64,000 bases of DNA. Origin: Zoogloeaceae bacterium (GTDB taxonomy: Bacteria; Pseudomonadota; Gammaproteobacteria; Burkholderiales; Rhodocyclaceae). A program made the translations under genes and the position numbers. The DNA is taken from assembly GCA_024235635.1 (NCBI GenBank), contig JACKMA010000007.1, positions 1 through 64,000 of the forward strand, written 5' to 3'. Below the pieces are notes generated by a model that made no database searches, was not told where the DNA came from, and worked only from the letters and a program-made list of their open reading frames with translations. This document shows positions 44,259-52,644 of this stretch, piece by piece; positions within the stretch are counted from its first letter, which is position 1, and each line of letters starts with the position of its first letter.

Positions 44259-47200
44259 ATGAAGAAGATTCTCGCAACCCTGCTGCTCGTCCTCGGCATC
44301 CTCGCGATCTGCCTGGTGATCTGGTTCGTCGGCCCGATGGTGTCGATCGGCGAGTTCGCGCCGCTGGCGACGCGGATGGCGCGCTGGGTGCTGATCGGCC
44401 TGATCGCCGGCACCTACCTGGCCTGGAAGCTGTGGAAGGTGATCGCTGCCCGCCGCAAGAACAAGGCGATGATGAACGACCTGCTGGTGTCGTCGGCGAA
44501 GAGCGCGGCTCCGGCCGAGCCGTCGGCCTCGCAACAGGAGGTCGCCGAACTCAAGCGCCGCTTCGAAGAGGCGGTCAAAGTATTCCGCGACATGCAGTTG
44601 AACGTCGCCGGACGCAAGGGCGGCGGCCTCGCCAGCCTGTTCAGCCTGTCGGGCAAGCAATACCTCTACCAACTGCCCTGGTATGTCTTCATCGGTGCGC
44701 CGGGCTCCGGCAAGACCACTGCTCTGGTCAATTCCGGCCTCCAGTTCCCGCTCGCCGAGAAGTTCGGCACGGCCTCGATCAAGGGCGTCGGCGGTACCCG
44801 CAACTGCGACTGGTGGTTCACCGACGAAGCCGTGCTGCTCGACACCGCCGGCCGCTATACCACCCAGGAGTCGGACCGCAACGTTGATGCCGCCGCCTGG
44901 CAGGGCTTTCTCGACCTGCTCAAGCGATTCCGCCCGCGGCGACCGATCAACGGCATCATCCTGACCGTCAGCGCCGGTGATCTGCTGCAGCAGTCGGCCG
45001 CCGAGCGTGAGATGCACGCCCAGGCGGTGCGCACCCGCATCCAGGAACTGCACGAGCGCTTCAAGATCGCCTTCCCGATCTACGTGCTGGTCACCAAGAC
45101 CGACCTGCTGGCCGGTTTCATGGAGTTCTTCGGCGATCTCGGCCGTGACGAACGCGCCCAGGTCTGGGGCACCACCTTCCCGTACGTCGAGAACCAGTCC
45201 ACCGACGCGTCGCTGGCCACACTCGCCACCGAGCTCGAGGCGCTCCAGCGCCGCGTCGTGGACCGCATCCCGGATCGCCTGCAGGCCGAGCGCGACCCTG
45301 GCCGCCGGGCAGCGATCTTCGGTTTCCAGCAGCAGTTCGCCGGCCTGAGACCGGCCCTCGGCGCTTTTCTCGAGCGGGTGTTCGCGGTCTCCAAGTACGA
45401 ACAACCGCCGATGCTGCGCGGGGTGTATTTCACCAGCGGCACGCAGGAGGGCAGCCCGATCGACCGCGTCCTCGGCGGCCTGTCGCGGGCGCTCGGCATC
45501 GACCGCAAGATGCTGCCACCGCAGGCCTCCAGCGGCCGCAGCTACTTTCTCACCGGCCTGCTCAAGAACGTGGTGTTCTTCGAGCGCGCACTGGCCGGCA
45601 CCAACCTCAAATGGGAACGCCGGCGCAACCTCGTGCAATGGGGCGCATACGCGATCGCGGCCTTGGTCACGGCCGGCCTGGTATCGTTTTGGGCAGTGAG
45701 CTATTCGCGCAACCAGGGCTACCTCGAGGAGGTGGCGACGCAGACCCAGGCCGCGGAACAGCAGGTGGCGGAACTGCCGCCACAGCTGTCGAGCGATGTC
45801 GTGCCCCTGCTGCCGATCCTCGAGCGCGTGCGCTCGGTGGCCGACACGCCGGGGGTCGGTGGCGGCAGTGCGCCGACGATGATGGGCTTCGGCCTGTATC
45901 AGGGCGACAAGCTCGGTTCGGCCGCACGCACCGCCTATGACCGGCTGCTAACCGATGCCTTCCTGCCGCGGCTTGCGCTGCGCATCGAGGAGCAGGTGCG
46001 GGAGGCCGACCCGAGCAATCTCGAGTACACCTACGAGGCGCTGAAGGCCTACCTGATGATCAATGAGGCCGGTCCGTTCGATGCCGACGCATTGAAGGCA
46101 TGGATCCGCCTCGACTGGCAGCGGACGCTGCCGCGGGAGGTCACCGAGCAGGAGCGGTCCAATCTGATGGCGCATCTCGACAACCTGCTGGCGCTCGGTA
46201 CCCCGCGCTCGCCGGTGCCGCCCGACCAGGCGCTGATCGCGCAAACCCGCCAGACCCTGGCGCGCTACCCGCTGGCCGACCGCGTCTACAGCCGGCTCAA
46301 GCGCCAGGGCGTCGGCGAGAACTTTGCCGAATTCACGATCGCGCGCGCCGGCGGCGCCGCCGCGCCGCTGGTGTTCGAACGCAAGAGCGGCGAACCGCTG
46401 ACCAGCGGCGTGCCCGGCATGTACAGCTACGACGCCTACCACACCGCGTTCGTTGCCGCCGCCGACAAGGTGTCCAAGCAGATGGCGTCCGAGAACGGCT
46501 GGGTGCTCGGCCTGGCCGAGCCCGAGAAGAGCGTTGCGGCGCAAGCGGCCGCTGTGCTCGATGACGGCTCCAGACAGCTCGCCCAGGACGTGCGTCGTCT
46601 GTATCTCGAAGACTATGCCAACACCTGGGAGCACTTTGTCAATGACATCCGGCTGAAGCGTTCGTCCAACCTGCAGGAGAGCCTGCAGCTCGCGCGCATC
46701 CTGTCGGCGGTGGATTCGCCGTTGGTGCCGCTGCTCGAAGGCATCGCCCGCGAGACCACGCTGTCGGAAAAGCGCGAGGACGAAAAGACCATCGTCGATC
46801 GCACCACCGAGAAGTTCAGCTCGGCCACCGAGGATCTGGTCAAGATCCTCGGTGGCGGCGGCGACGACAAGCGGCGGGTGGTGCGCAACGACCTCGAGAA
46901 GAGCATCGTGGACGACCGCTTCTCGGCGATCCGCCGGATGGTGTATGCGCCGCCGGGCGGCAAGCCGCCGATCGACGGTACGCTGCAGCTCATCAATGAT
47001 GTGTATACGCTGCTTGCCGCCACCGATACCGCGATCAAGAGCGGCAACGCGCCGCCCCAGAGCGAGGTGCCGAATCGGGTCAAGGCCGATGCCAGTCGAC
47101 TGCCGCAGCCGGTGCGTGGCATCTTGCAGACGCTGTCGGCGACCAGCGCCAGCCAGGCCCTCGGTGCCACCCGGCGCAACCTGTCGCAGGGCGTCGGCAG

Positions 47201-47876
47201 CCAGGTCGGCGACTTCTGCCGCCAGGCCATCGCCGGGCGTTATCCCTTCGTCAAGAGCAGCAATCGCGATGTCACGCAGGACGATTTCGCGCGCCTGTTT
47301 GCGCCCGGCGGCATCTTCGACGACTTCTTCCAACGCGAACTCGCCCAGTACGTCGACACCTCGACCCGCAGCTGGTCGTTCAAGAAGGTCAACGACCAGT
47401 CCATGGGCGGCAGCGGCAACCTCGTCCAGTTCCAGAATGCGGCGACGATCCGCGACGTGTTCTTCCGTGGCGGCGGTCGCACGCCGAACCTTCGGCTCGA
47501 CTTCAAGCCGATCGAGATGGATGCGGCGATCACCCAGTTCATACTCGATGTCGACGGCCAGCTGGTGAAGTACAGCCACGGCCCGCAGGTGCCGCAGAGC
47601 GTGCAGTGGCCGGGGCCGCGCGGCAGCACCCAGGTGCGGGTCTCGATCACCCCGCCGGCGCCCAACGGAACCTCCGGTGTCGTCACCGAAGGCCCGTGGG
47701 CCTTGTTCCGGCTGCTCGATCGCGCGACCATCGAGTCCACCAGCCTGCCGGAGCGTTTCCGGGTGACCCTATCGGTGGCCGGACGCAAGGCAATGTTCGA
47801 GGTGACGGCCAACAGCGTCCAGAATCCGTTCCGGCTGAACGCGATCGAACGGTTTTCGTGCCCCAGCGGGCTTTGA
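44259..47876 (+). CDS. tssM: T6SS membrane-complex protein TssM (IcmF)
   Basis: A 1205-residue inner-membrane protein of normal family length. Two N-terminal TM helices (residues 4-25 and 44-62) are followed by a cytoplasmic NTPase-like domain with Walker A GAPGSGKTTAL near residue 149 and DTAGRYTTQES. A third TM helix lies near 465-485 (WGAYAIAALVTAGLVSFWAV). The large periplasmic part ends with the conserved SVQWPGPRGSTQVRVSIT and GPWALFRLLDRATIES segments that contact TssJ. The intact Walker A suggests a nucleotide-binding version. No frame break is seen. Confidence 0.97.
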   Translation: MKKILATLLLVLGILAICLVIWFVGPMVSIGEFAPLATRMARWVLIGLIAGTYLAWKLWKVIAARRKNKAMMNDLLVSSAKSAAPAEPSASQQEVAELKRRFEEAVKVFRDMQLNVAGRKGGGLASLFSLSGKQYLYQLPWYVFIGAPGSGKTTALVNSGLQFPLAEKFGTASIKGVGGTRNCDWWFTDEAVLLDTAGRYTTQESDRNVDAAAWQGFLDLLKRFRPRRPINGIILTVSAGDLLQQSAAEREMHAQAVRTRIQELHERFKIAFPIYVLVTKTDLLAGFMEFFGDLGRDERAQVWGTTFPYVENQSTDASLATLATELEALQRRVVDRIPDRLQAERDPGRRAAIFGFQQQFAGLRPALGAFLERVFAVSKYEQPPMLRGVYFTSGTQEGSPIDRVLGGLSRALGIDRKMLPPQASSGRSYFLTGLLKNVVFFERALAGTNLKWERRRNLVQWGAYAIAALVTAGLVSFWAVSYSRNQGYLEEVATQTQAAEQQVAELPPQLSSDVVPLLPILERVRSVADTPGVGGGSAPTMMGFGLYQGDKLGSAARTAYDRLLTDAFLPRLALRIEEQVREADPSNLEYTYEALKAYLMINEAGPFDADALKAWIRLDWQRTLPREVTEQERSNLMAHLDNLLALGTPRSPVPPDQALIAQTRQTLARYPLADRVYSRLKRQGVGENFAEFTIARAGGAAAPLVFERKSGEPLTSGVPGMYSYDAYHTAFVAAADKVSKQMASENGWVLGLAEPEKSVAAQAAAVLDDGSRQLAQDVRRLYLEDYANTWEHFVNDIRLKRSSNLQESLQLARILSAVDSPLVPLLEGIARETTLSEKREDEKTIVDRTTEKFSSATEDLVKILGGGGDDKRRVVRNDLEKSIVDDRFSAIRRMVYAPPGGKPPIDGTLQLINDVYTLLAATDTAIKSGNAPPQSEVPNRVKADASRLPQPVRGILQTLSATSASQALGATRRNLSQGVGSQVGDFCRQAIAGRYPFVKSSNRDVTQDDFARLFAPGGIFDDFFQRELAQYVDTSTRSWSFKKVNDQSMGGSGNLVQFQNAATIRDVFFRGGGRTPNLRLDFKPIEMDAAITQFILDVDGQLVKYSHGPQVPQSVQWPGPRGSTQVRVSITPPAPNGTSGVVTEGPWALFRLLDRATIESTSLPERFRVTLSVAGRKAMFEVTANSVQNPFRLNAIERFSCPSGL

Positions 47877-47888
47877 CGAGGAGATTCG

Positions 47889-48605
47889 GTGTTCGGATTC
47901 GGCGCATCCAGCCAGCCACCCGAAAGTGTGCCGCCGGGCTGGTACGGCAAGTTGCCGGCAACCGGCGACTTCGTCTCGCGACGCCTGCCGGGTGAATTCG
48001 TGTCGAGCTGGGACGCCTTCCTGGGCGACGCCATTGCCGGCAGCCGGGCGCTGCTCGGTGAAACCTGGCTCGAGCATTACCTGGCAAGTCCGATCTGGCA
48101 GTTCGTCGCGTTCCAGCCCCTGTGCGGCCCCGGCGCCTGGGTCGGCCTGATGATGCCCAGCGTCGATCGGGTCGGCCGATATTTTCCGCTGACCGTCTGC
48201 AGCCGGCTGGCGATGATTCCCGACACCATCGAAGGTGCAGATTCCCTGCTCGACTGGCTCGGCACCCTCGAGGGTGCGGCCCTCGGCGCGCTCGATCCGG
48301 AAGCCAGCCTCGACGACTTCGAAGCCGCACTGCGCCGCCAGAACGAACTCTCGCCATTGCCGGCCGAGCACGTTGCGGGCATGCCGCCCCACAGCCGCGA
48401 TGCGCTCGCCCCCGGCTTGTTCATGCTGCGCGAGGGCCCGGAGCTCAGCAGCTGGCTGGCGCAGGCCTTCGTCGATCCGGCTCGGCTCGCCGGCCACAGC
48501 ATCTGGTGGTCGTTCGCGCTGGACGGCGATCGCATCCCGGCCGCCGTGCTGAGAGGGCTGCCGGGGTCCCAATCCTATGCACGGATGATCGGCGCCAGCT
48601 TCTGA
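47889..48605 (+). CDS. tagF: T6SS-associated protein TagF (ImpM)
   Basis: A 238-residue protein of the type VI TagF family. PPGWYGKLPATGDFVSRRLP is the N-terminal signature, followed by WDAFLGDAIA, GAWVGLMMPSVDRVGRYFPL and a C-terminal HSIWWSF. In Pseudomonas, TagF restrains the secretion system and works against the Thr-phosphorylation (PpkA/PppA/Fha) switch. It starts 12 bases after tssM and precedes a Ser/Thr kinase, so the three are likely co-transcribed. Confidence 0.94.
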   Translation: MFGFGASSQPPESVPPGWYGKLPATGDFVSRRLPGEFVSSWDAFLGDAIAGSRALLGETWLEHYLASPIWQFVAFQPLCGPGAWVGLMMPSVDRVGRYFPLTVCSRLAMIPDTIEGADSLLDWLGTLEGAALGALDPEASLDDFEAALRRQNELSPLPAEHVAGMPPHSRDALAPGLFMLREGPELSSWLAQAFVDPARLAGHSIWWSFALDGDRIPAAVLRGLPGSQSYARMIGASF

Positions 48606-48658
48606 CATGACCACCGACTGCCCCGGATTCCCGACCACTTGCCCGCCGCACCCGAGCC

Positions 48659-50521
48659 ATGGCCTCTCCTGCTGATCACCAGACCCGGATTTCGAGCGAC
48701 CTGCCGGCGGACGAGCCGCCCGGCAACGCGCTGCCGATCGGTTCGCGCATCGCCGAATTCGAAATCACCGGCATCGTCGGCGAAGGCGGCTTCGGCATCG
48801 TCTATCTGGTATACGACCACTCGCTCGAGCGTAGCGTCGCACTGAAGGAATACATGCCCTCGTCGCTGGCGGCGCGAGTGCCGGGCACGTCCGAGGTGCG
48901 GATCAAGACCAAGCGCAATGCCGAGACCTTCAAGGCCGGTCTGCGCAGCTTCGTCAATGAGGCGAAGGTACTGGCCCAGTTCGATCACCCGGCGCTGGTC
49001 AAGGTCTATCGCTTCTGGGAAGAAAACGGAACCGCCTACATGGTGATGCCGTACTACCAGGGGATCACGCTCAAGGACTGGTTGCGGGAACACGGCGACG
49101 CTCCCGACGAAGCTACCTTGAAGCGGCTGCTCGGGCCCGTTCTGGAGGCGCTCGACGTGATCCACCGGGCGCAGATCTTCCATCGCGACATCGCCCCGGA
49201 CAACATCCTGCTGCTCGACGGGGAGCGGCCCCTGCTGCTGGATTTCGGCGCTGCCCGCCGCGTCATCGGCGACATGACCCAGGCATTGACGGTGATTCTC
49301 AAGCCCGGCTATGCGCCAATCGAGCAGTACGCCGAAGTGCCCGGCATGAAACAGGGCGCGTTCACCGACATCTACGCACTCGGCGCGCTGATCTACTACG
49401 CCATCGTCGGCCGCACGCCGCCGCCCTCGGTCGCCCGCATGGTCAACGACGGCATGGAGCCGCTGGCCAGCCAGGCAGCCGGCCGCTACAGTGCCCAGTT
49501 CCTGGAAGGCGTGGACCGCTGTCTGGCGGTACGCCAGGAAGATCGACCCCAGTCGATCCGTGAAATGTGGGGCCTGCTCGGCATCGAAGCGGAGCAGTTC
49601 ACCCAGGTGATGCCGTCGGCCACCACTGCCGACGAGCGTGCGCGCCGCCTGGAGGACGTTGACAAGGCTTCGCGCTCGCCGCTGCCGGCCATGCTCGGCG
49701 CACTGGCCCTGGTCGGAGCCGCCGCTGCAGCCTGGTATTTTGCCGGGCGGACGCCACCGGCAGAGCCCGAGCAGGCGAAGCCGATCGGCAGCACGACGAT
49801 CGCATCCAGCCAGACGGTGTCGCCGCCGGCGACAGCGCCGGTTGCCACAGCGCCGACGACGGAACCGCCGGCCGCGACGACGTCGCCGCCGGCCGCACGC
49901 GCCGACGCTGCGCCTGCGCCGACCGAGCCGGTGTCGGCACCTCCGCCCGATGAGCCGCCTCAAACCGCGCCGGCCGTGGTGCACGCTCCGCCCGTCATCG
50001 CGGCACTGGATCCGGTGTCCTTTCTGCAGGGTGCCTACGGGGGGCGGGATGTAGAGCGACGGGTGAACGTCGAAGTCAATCGCACCCGTGTGCGGATCGG
50101 CCGGGACAAGCCCTCATTCCGCGTGCGCAGTTCAGATTCGGGTTATCTCTACGTGTTCATGGTCGGTACCGACTCGGAGCACCTGATCGTGCTGTTCCCC
50201 AACAGCATCGACGGTGACAACCGGATCGCCGCAGACATGCCGCTGACCCTGCCGCGCAGCGGCTGGTCCTTCATTGCCGGCGGGCCGGCCGGCACCAACC
50301 ACCTGCTGGCCGTGGTTTCGGACGCGCCGCGCGATTTCGGCGCGAGCGGAATCGAGCACGGTGAACCATTCGACGAATTTCCGCTCGAACGAATCGCAGA
50401 GATTTCCGAGCAGCGTGGCGGCGAACGGGGCTTCATCGTCGGCGATGCCAACTGCGCCGGCACCAGCGCCTGCAACGATGCCTACGGTGCGATGCTGTTC
50501 TCGATCGAGGAGATCGAATAG
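48659..50521 (+). CDS. Membrane Ser/Thr protein kinase (PpkA-like) with C-terminal DUF4384-like domain
   Basis: A 620-residue kinase. The kinase domain (residues ~32-300) has the glycine loop GEGGFGIVYLVYD, ATP lysine VALKEYM, catalytic FHRDIAPDN and LLDFGAARR. One TM helix near 346-364 (MLGALALVGAAAAAWYFAG) is followed by a Pro/Ala/Thr-rich spacer (~370-450) and a periplasmic DUF4384-type domain (SGYLYVFMVGTDSEHLIVLF). PpkA kinases phosphorylate Fha to switch on type VI secretion; HRDIAPDN replaces the usual HRDIKPxN. It follows tagF by 53 bases. A phosphatase and FHA partner lie at 57871-60433. Confidence 0.92.
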   Translation: MASPADHQTRISSDLPADEPPGNALPIGSRIAEFEITGIVGEGGFGIVYLVYDHSLERSVALKEYMPSSLAARVPGTSEVRIKTKRNAETFKAGLRSFVNEAKVLAQFDHPALVKVYRFWEENGTAYMVMPYYQGITLKDWLREHGDAPDEATLKRLLGPVLEALDVIHRAQIFHRDIAPDNILLLDGERPLLLDFGAARRVIGDMTQALTVILKPGYAPIEQYAEVPGMKQGAFTDIYALGALIYYAIVGRTPPPSVARMVNDGMEPLASQAAGRYSAQFLEGVDRCLAVRQEDRPQSIREMWGLLGIEAEQFTQVMPSATTADERARRLEDVDKASRSPLPAMLGALALVGAAAAAWYFAGRTPPAEPEQAKPIGSTTIASSQTVSPPATAPVATAPTTEPPAATTSPPAARADAAPAPTEPVSAPPPDEPPQTAPAVVHAPPVIAALDPVSFLQGAYGGRDVERRVNVEVNRTRVRIGRDKPSFRVRSSDSGYLYVFMVGTDSEHLIVLFPNSIDGDNRIAADMPLTLPRSGWSFIAGGPAGTNHLLAVVSDAPRDFGASGIEHGEPFDEFPLERIAEISEQRGGERGFIVGDANCAGTSACNDAYGAMLFSIEEIE

Positions 50522-50713
50522 CCGTCGCTCGCCGGGCTGTCTCAGCCGGGTCCACGAACGCGCTTGCGCAAGGCTTCGGTCGCTGCCGCACCGTCGGCGA
50601 TCGTTCAACGGTATGCCCGGGATGCCGTCTCGACCCCGGATTCCACAGTCAGTATGGTCACGCGTCGCGTGTGGGGAGCGAATGGTGCACATCGGGCGTG
50701 AGCGAGCGGCTTC

Positions 50714-51844
50714 ATGACGCAATCGGACCAGCCAAAGCATTCGGGATGGGCAGCCGTCCGACGTGAAGGCGGACTCCTCGCGGGTGTCGTGACGCTGATT
50801 GCGATGGTGGCATTCGGGGACGACTGGCTGAACTCGATGTCCGGTCGTTTGGTCCCGTTGCTGCTCTTTGCCTGGCTCTTTGCCAGCATGCTGTGGCTTT
50901 CGTTCGCAGTCGTCCATCACGCCGATTGTCTTGCCGCCAAGCTGGGCGAACCCTATGGCACGCTGATCCTGACGATTTCGGTGATCGTCATCGAAGTCGT
51001 AATGATTTCGGCGGTGATGCTGACCGGTGCCCGCAATCCCGAGCTCGGCCGCGACATGATGTTTGCCGTGTTGATGATCGTGCTCAACGGCCTGGTCGGC
51101 GTCTCGCTGTTGCTCGGCGGCATGCGCCACCTCGAGCAGGCCCATAATCTGCAAGGCGCGAATACCTTCCTTGCGGTGCTGCTGCCGCTGGCGACCCTGT
51201 GCCTGATTCTGCCCAATTTCACGCAGTCCACCGCCGTCGGGACCTATTCCAGCGTTCAGATGATCTTCGCGATTCTCGCCTCGGTCGGGCTTTACGGTGC
51301 TTTTCTGATCGCACAGACCCTGCGCCATAGGGGCTATTTCCAAATGCAGGAAGTCGCGGACGATCACCCCCAGGATCACCACGGCCTGGTGCTGCGGTCG
51401 ATCGGCTTCCACGTCACGCTGCTGCTCGCCAACATGTTGCCGATCATCCTGCTGTCGAAGAGCATGGCGAAGCTGATCGACTACGAGATCAGCGCCCTCG
51501 GTGCGCCTGTCGCGCTCGGCGGCGTCATCATCGCGGTACTCGTGCTCGCACCGGAGGGCCTTGCGGCGGTCAAGTCGGCACTGGACGACCGCCTGCAGCG
51601 GTCGATCAACATCTGCCTCGGATCGGCGCTGGCCACGATCGGCATGACCGTGCCGGCGATTCTGATCATCGCCATGGCCACCGACAGCGAAGTCGTCCTG
51701 GGATTGGGTCCGGTCAATTCGGTCCTGTTCGTGACCACGGCCGTCGTTTCGGTCGTGACCCTTTCCGGCCGCAAGACCAACGTGATCCACGGCGTGGTCC
51801 ACCTGATTCTGTTCGTTGCCTATCTGGTGATGCTCTTCGATTGA
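50714..51844 (+). CDS. Calcium/sodium:proton antiporter, ChaA type
   Basis: A 376-residue inner-membrane protein of the CaCA superfamily with about eleven helices. The first acidic exchange motif is AKLGEPYGTLILTISVIVIEV near residue 75; the second repeat has VLVLAPEGLAAVKSALDDRL and LGSALATIGMTVPAILI. ChaA-type exchangers expel Ca2+ or Na+/K+ in exchange for protons, mainly at alkaline pH. A short histidine-rich loop (DDHPQDHHGL near 217) could bind metal. It stands alone between the secretion cluster and an acetyltransferase gene; no functional link is evident. Confidence 0.9.
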   Translation: MTQSDQPKHSGWAAVRREGGLLAGVVTLIAMVAFGDDWLNSMSGRLVPLLLFAWLFASMLWLSFAVVHHADCLAAKLGEPYGTLILTISVIVIEVVMISAVMLTGARNPELGRDMMFAVLMIVLNGLVGVSLLLGGMRHLEQAHNLQGANTFLAVLLPLATLCLILPNFTQSTAVGTYSSVQMIFAILASVGLYGAFLIAQTLRHRGYFQMQEVADDHPQDHHGLVLRSIGFHVTLLLANMLPIILLSKSMAKLIDYEISALGAPVALGGVIIAVLVLAPEGLAAVKSALDDRLQRSINICLGSALATIGMTVPAILIIAMATDSEVVLGLGPVNSVLFVTTAVVSVVTLSGRKTNVIHGVVHLILFVAYLVMLFD

Positions 51845-51885
51845 CCGCGCGTGCGTCGCGACACCGCAAGCTGCGAGGCCCATGA

Positions 51886-52425
51886 ATGAACACTGTCAAC
51901 GTACGCCCGACGGCCAGCCGCGATCACGACGCAATCCGCAATGTGTACCTGCGCGCGTTTCCGGAACCGGAGAATCGGACCGTGGCCGGACTTGCGATCG
52001 AACTGCTGGGCGCGGCGACCCGCCCGGATACGCTCGGGTTGGTGGCCGAAGCGGATGGCCTCATCGTCGGCCACATCGCCTTCAGTCCTGTCACGGCGGA
52101 TTTCGGTGAGGGCTGGCTGGGTTTCATCCTGGCCCCGCTCGGTATCGTGCCCGCGCATCAGCGCGCCGGCGTCGGCTCGACGCTGATCGATGCCGGCATG
52201 GCGCGCCTGTCGGGCGACGGTGTCGACGTGGTGTTCGTCTACGGCGATCCGTCCTATTACGGCAGGTTCGGCTTCACCGCCGAAGCGGCCGCGCGCTTCC
52301 TGCCGCCCTACGAATTGCAGTTTCCGTTCGGCTGGCAGGCGATGCGGATGCACGGCGATGCAAGCGACACCCGGACTGTCCGGATTTCGTGCGCCGGGCC
52401 GCTCTGCGACCCGTCCCTTTGGTGA
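51886..52425 (+). CDS. GNAT family N-acetyltransferase (YhbS-like)
   Basis: A 179-residue acetyltransferase. The acetyl-CoA loop appears as LGIVPAHQRAGVGSTLIDAG near residue 85-104, with GHIAFSPV before it and the YhbS-like ending VFVYGDPSYYGRFGF. YhbS-type GNAT proteins are cytoplasmic and mostly of unknown substrate. The ATG at 51886 is chosen over one four bases earlier, which is out of frame. It lies 42 bases after the antiporter gene. Confidence 0.88.
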   Translation: MNTVNVRPTASRDHDAIRNVYLRAFPEPENRTVAGLAIELLGAATRPDTLGLVAEADGLIVGHIAFSPVTADFGEGWLGFILAPLGIVPAHQRAGVGSTLIDAGMARLSGDGVDVVFVYGDPSYYGRFGFTAEAAARFLPPYELQFPFGWQAMRMHGDASDTRTVRISCAGPLCDPSLW

Positions 52426-52644
52426 GGGTCGGCGCCGGCCCGGCGCGAGCACCGGGGTCGTGGGTTGCTTCGCGCCATGCCAAGCGTCACGGTTCGGGGT
52501 GGATCCGGATTACCATGCTGAGGGGATGGACTACACTCGCCACAGGGGTGGGGCGCGGATGACGTGCCACTGGTCGGCAGCGGCCGCCCTTTGCCGGATC
52601 CGTCGTCCCGACGAGGGTCTCGAGTTGATGCTGTCATAGAGCCA

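Noticed and set aside
43047..45638. Minus-strand frame of 863 codons over tssL/tssM
   Set aside because: Shadow of two well-supported type VI genes.
49837..50010. Ala/Pro/Thr-rich stretch as a separate gene or frame error
   Set aside because: It is the in-frame periplasmic spacer of the membrane kinase between its TM helix and DUF4384-like domain.
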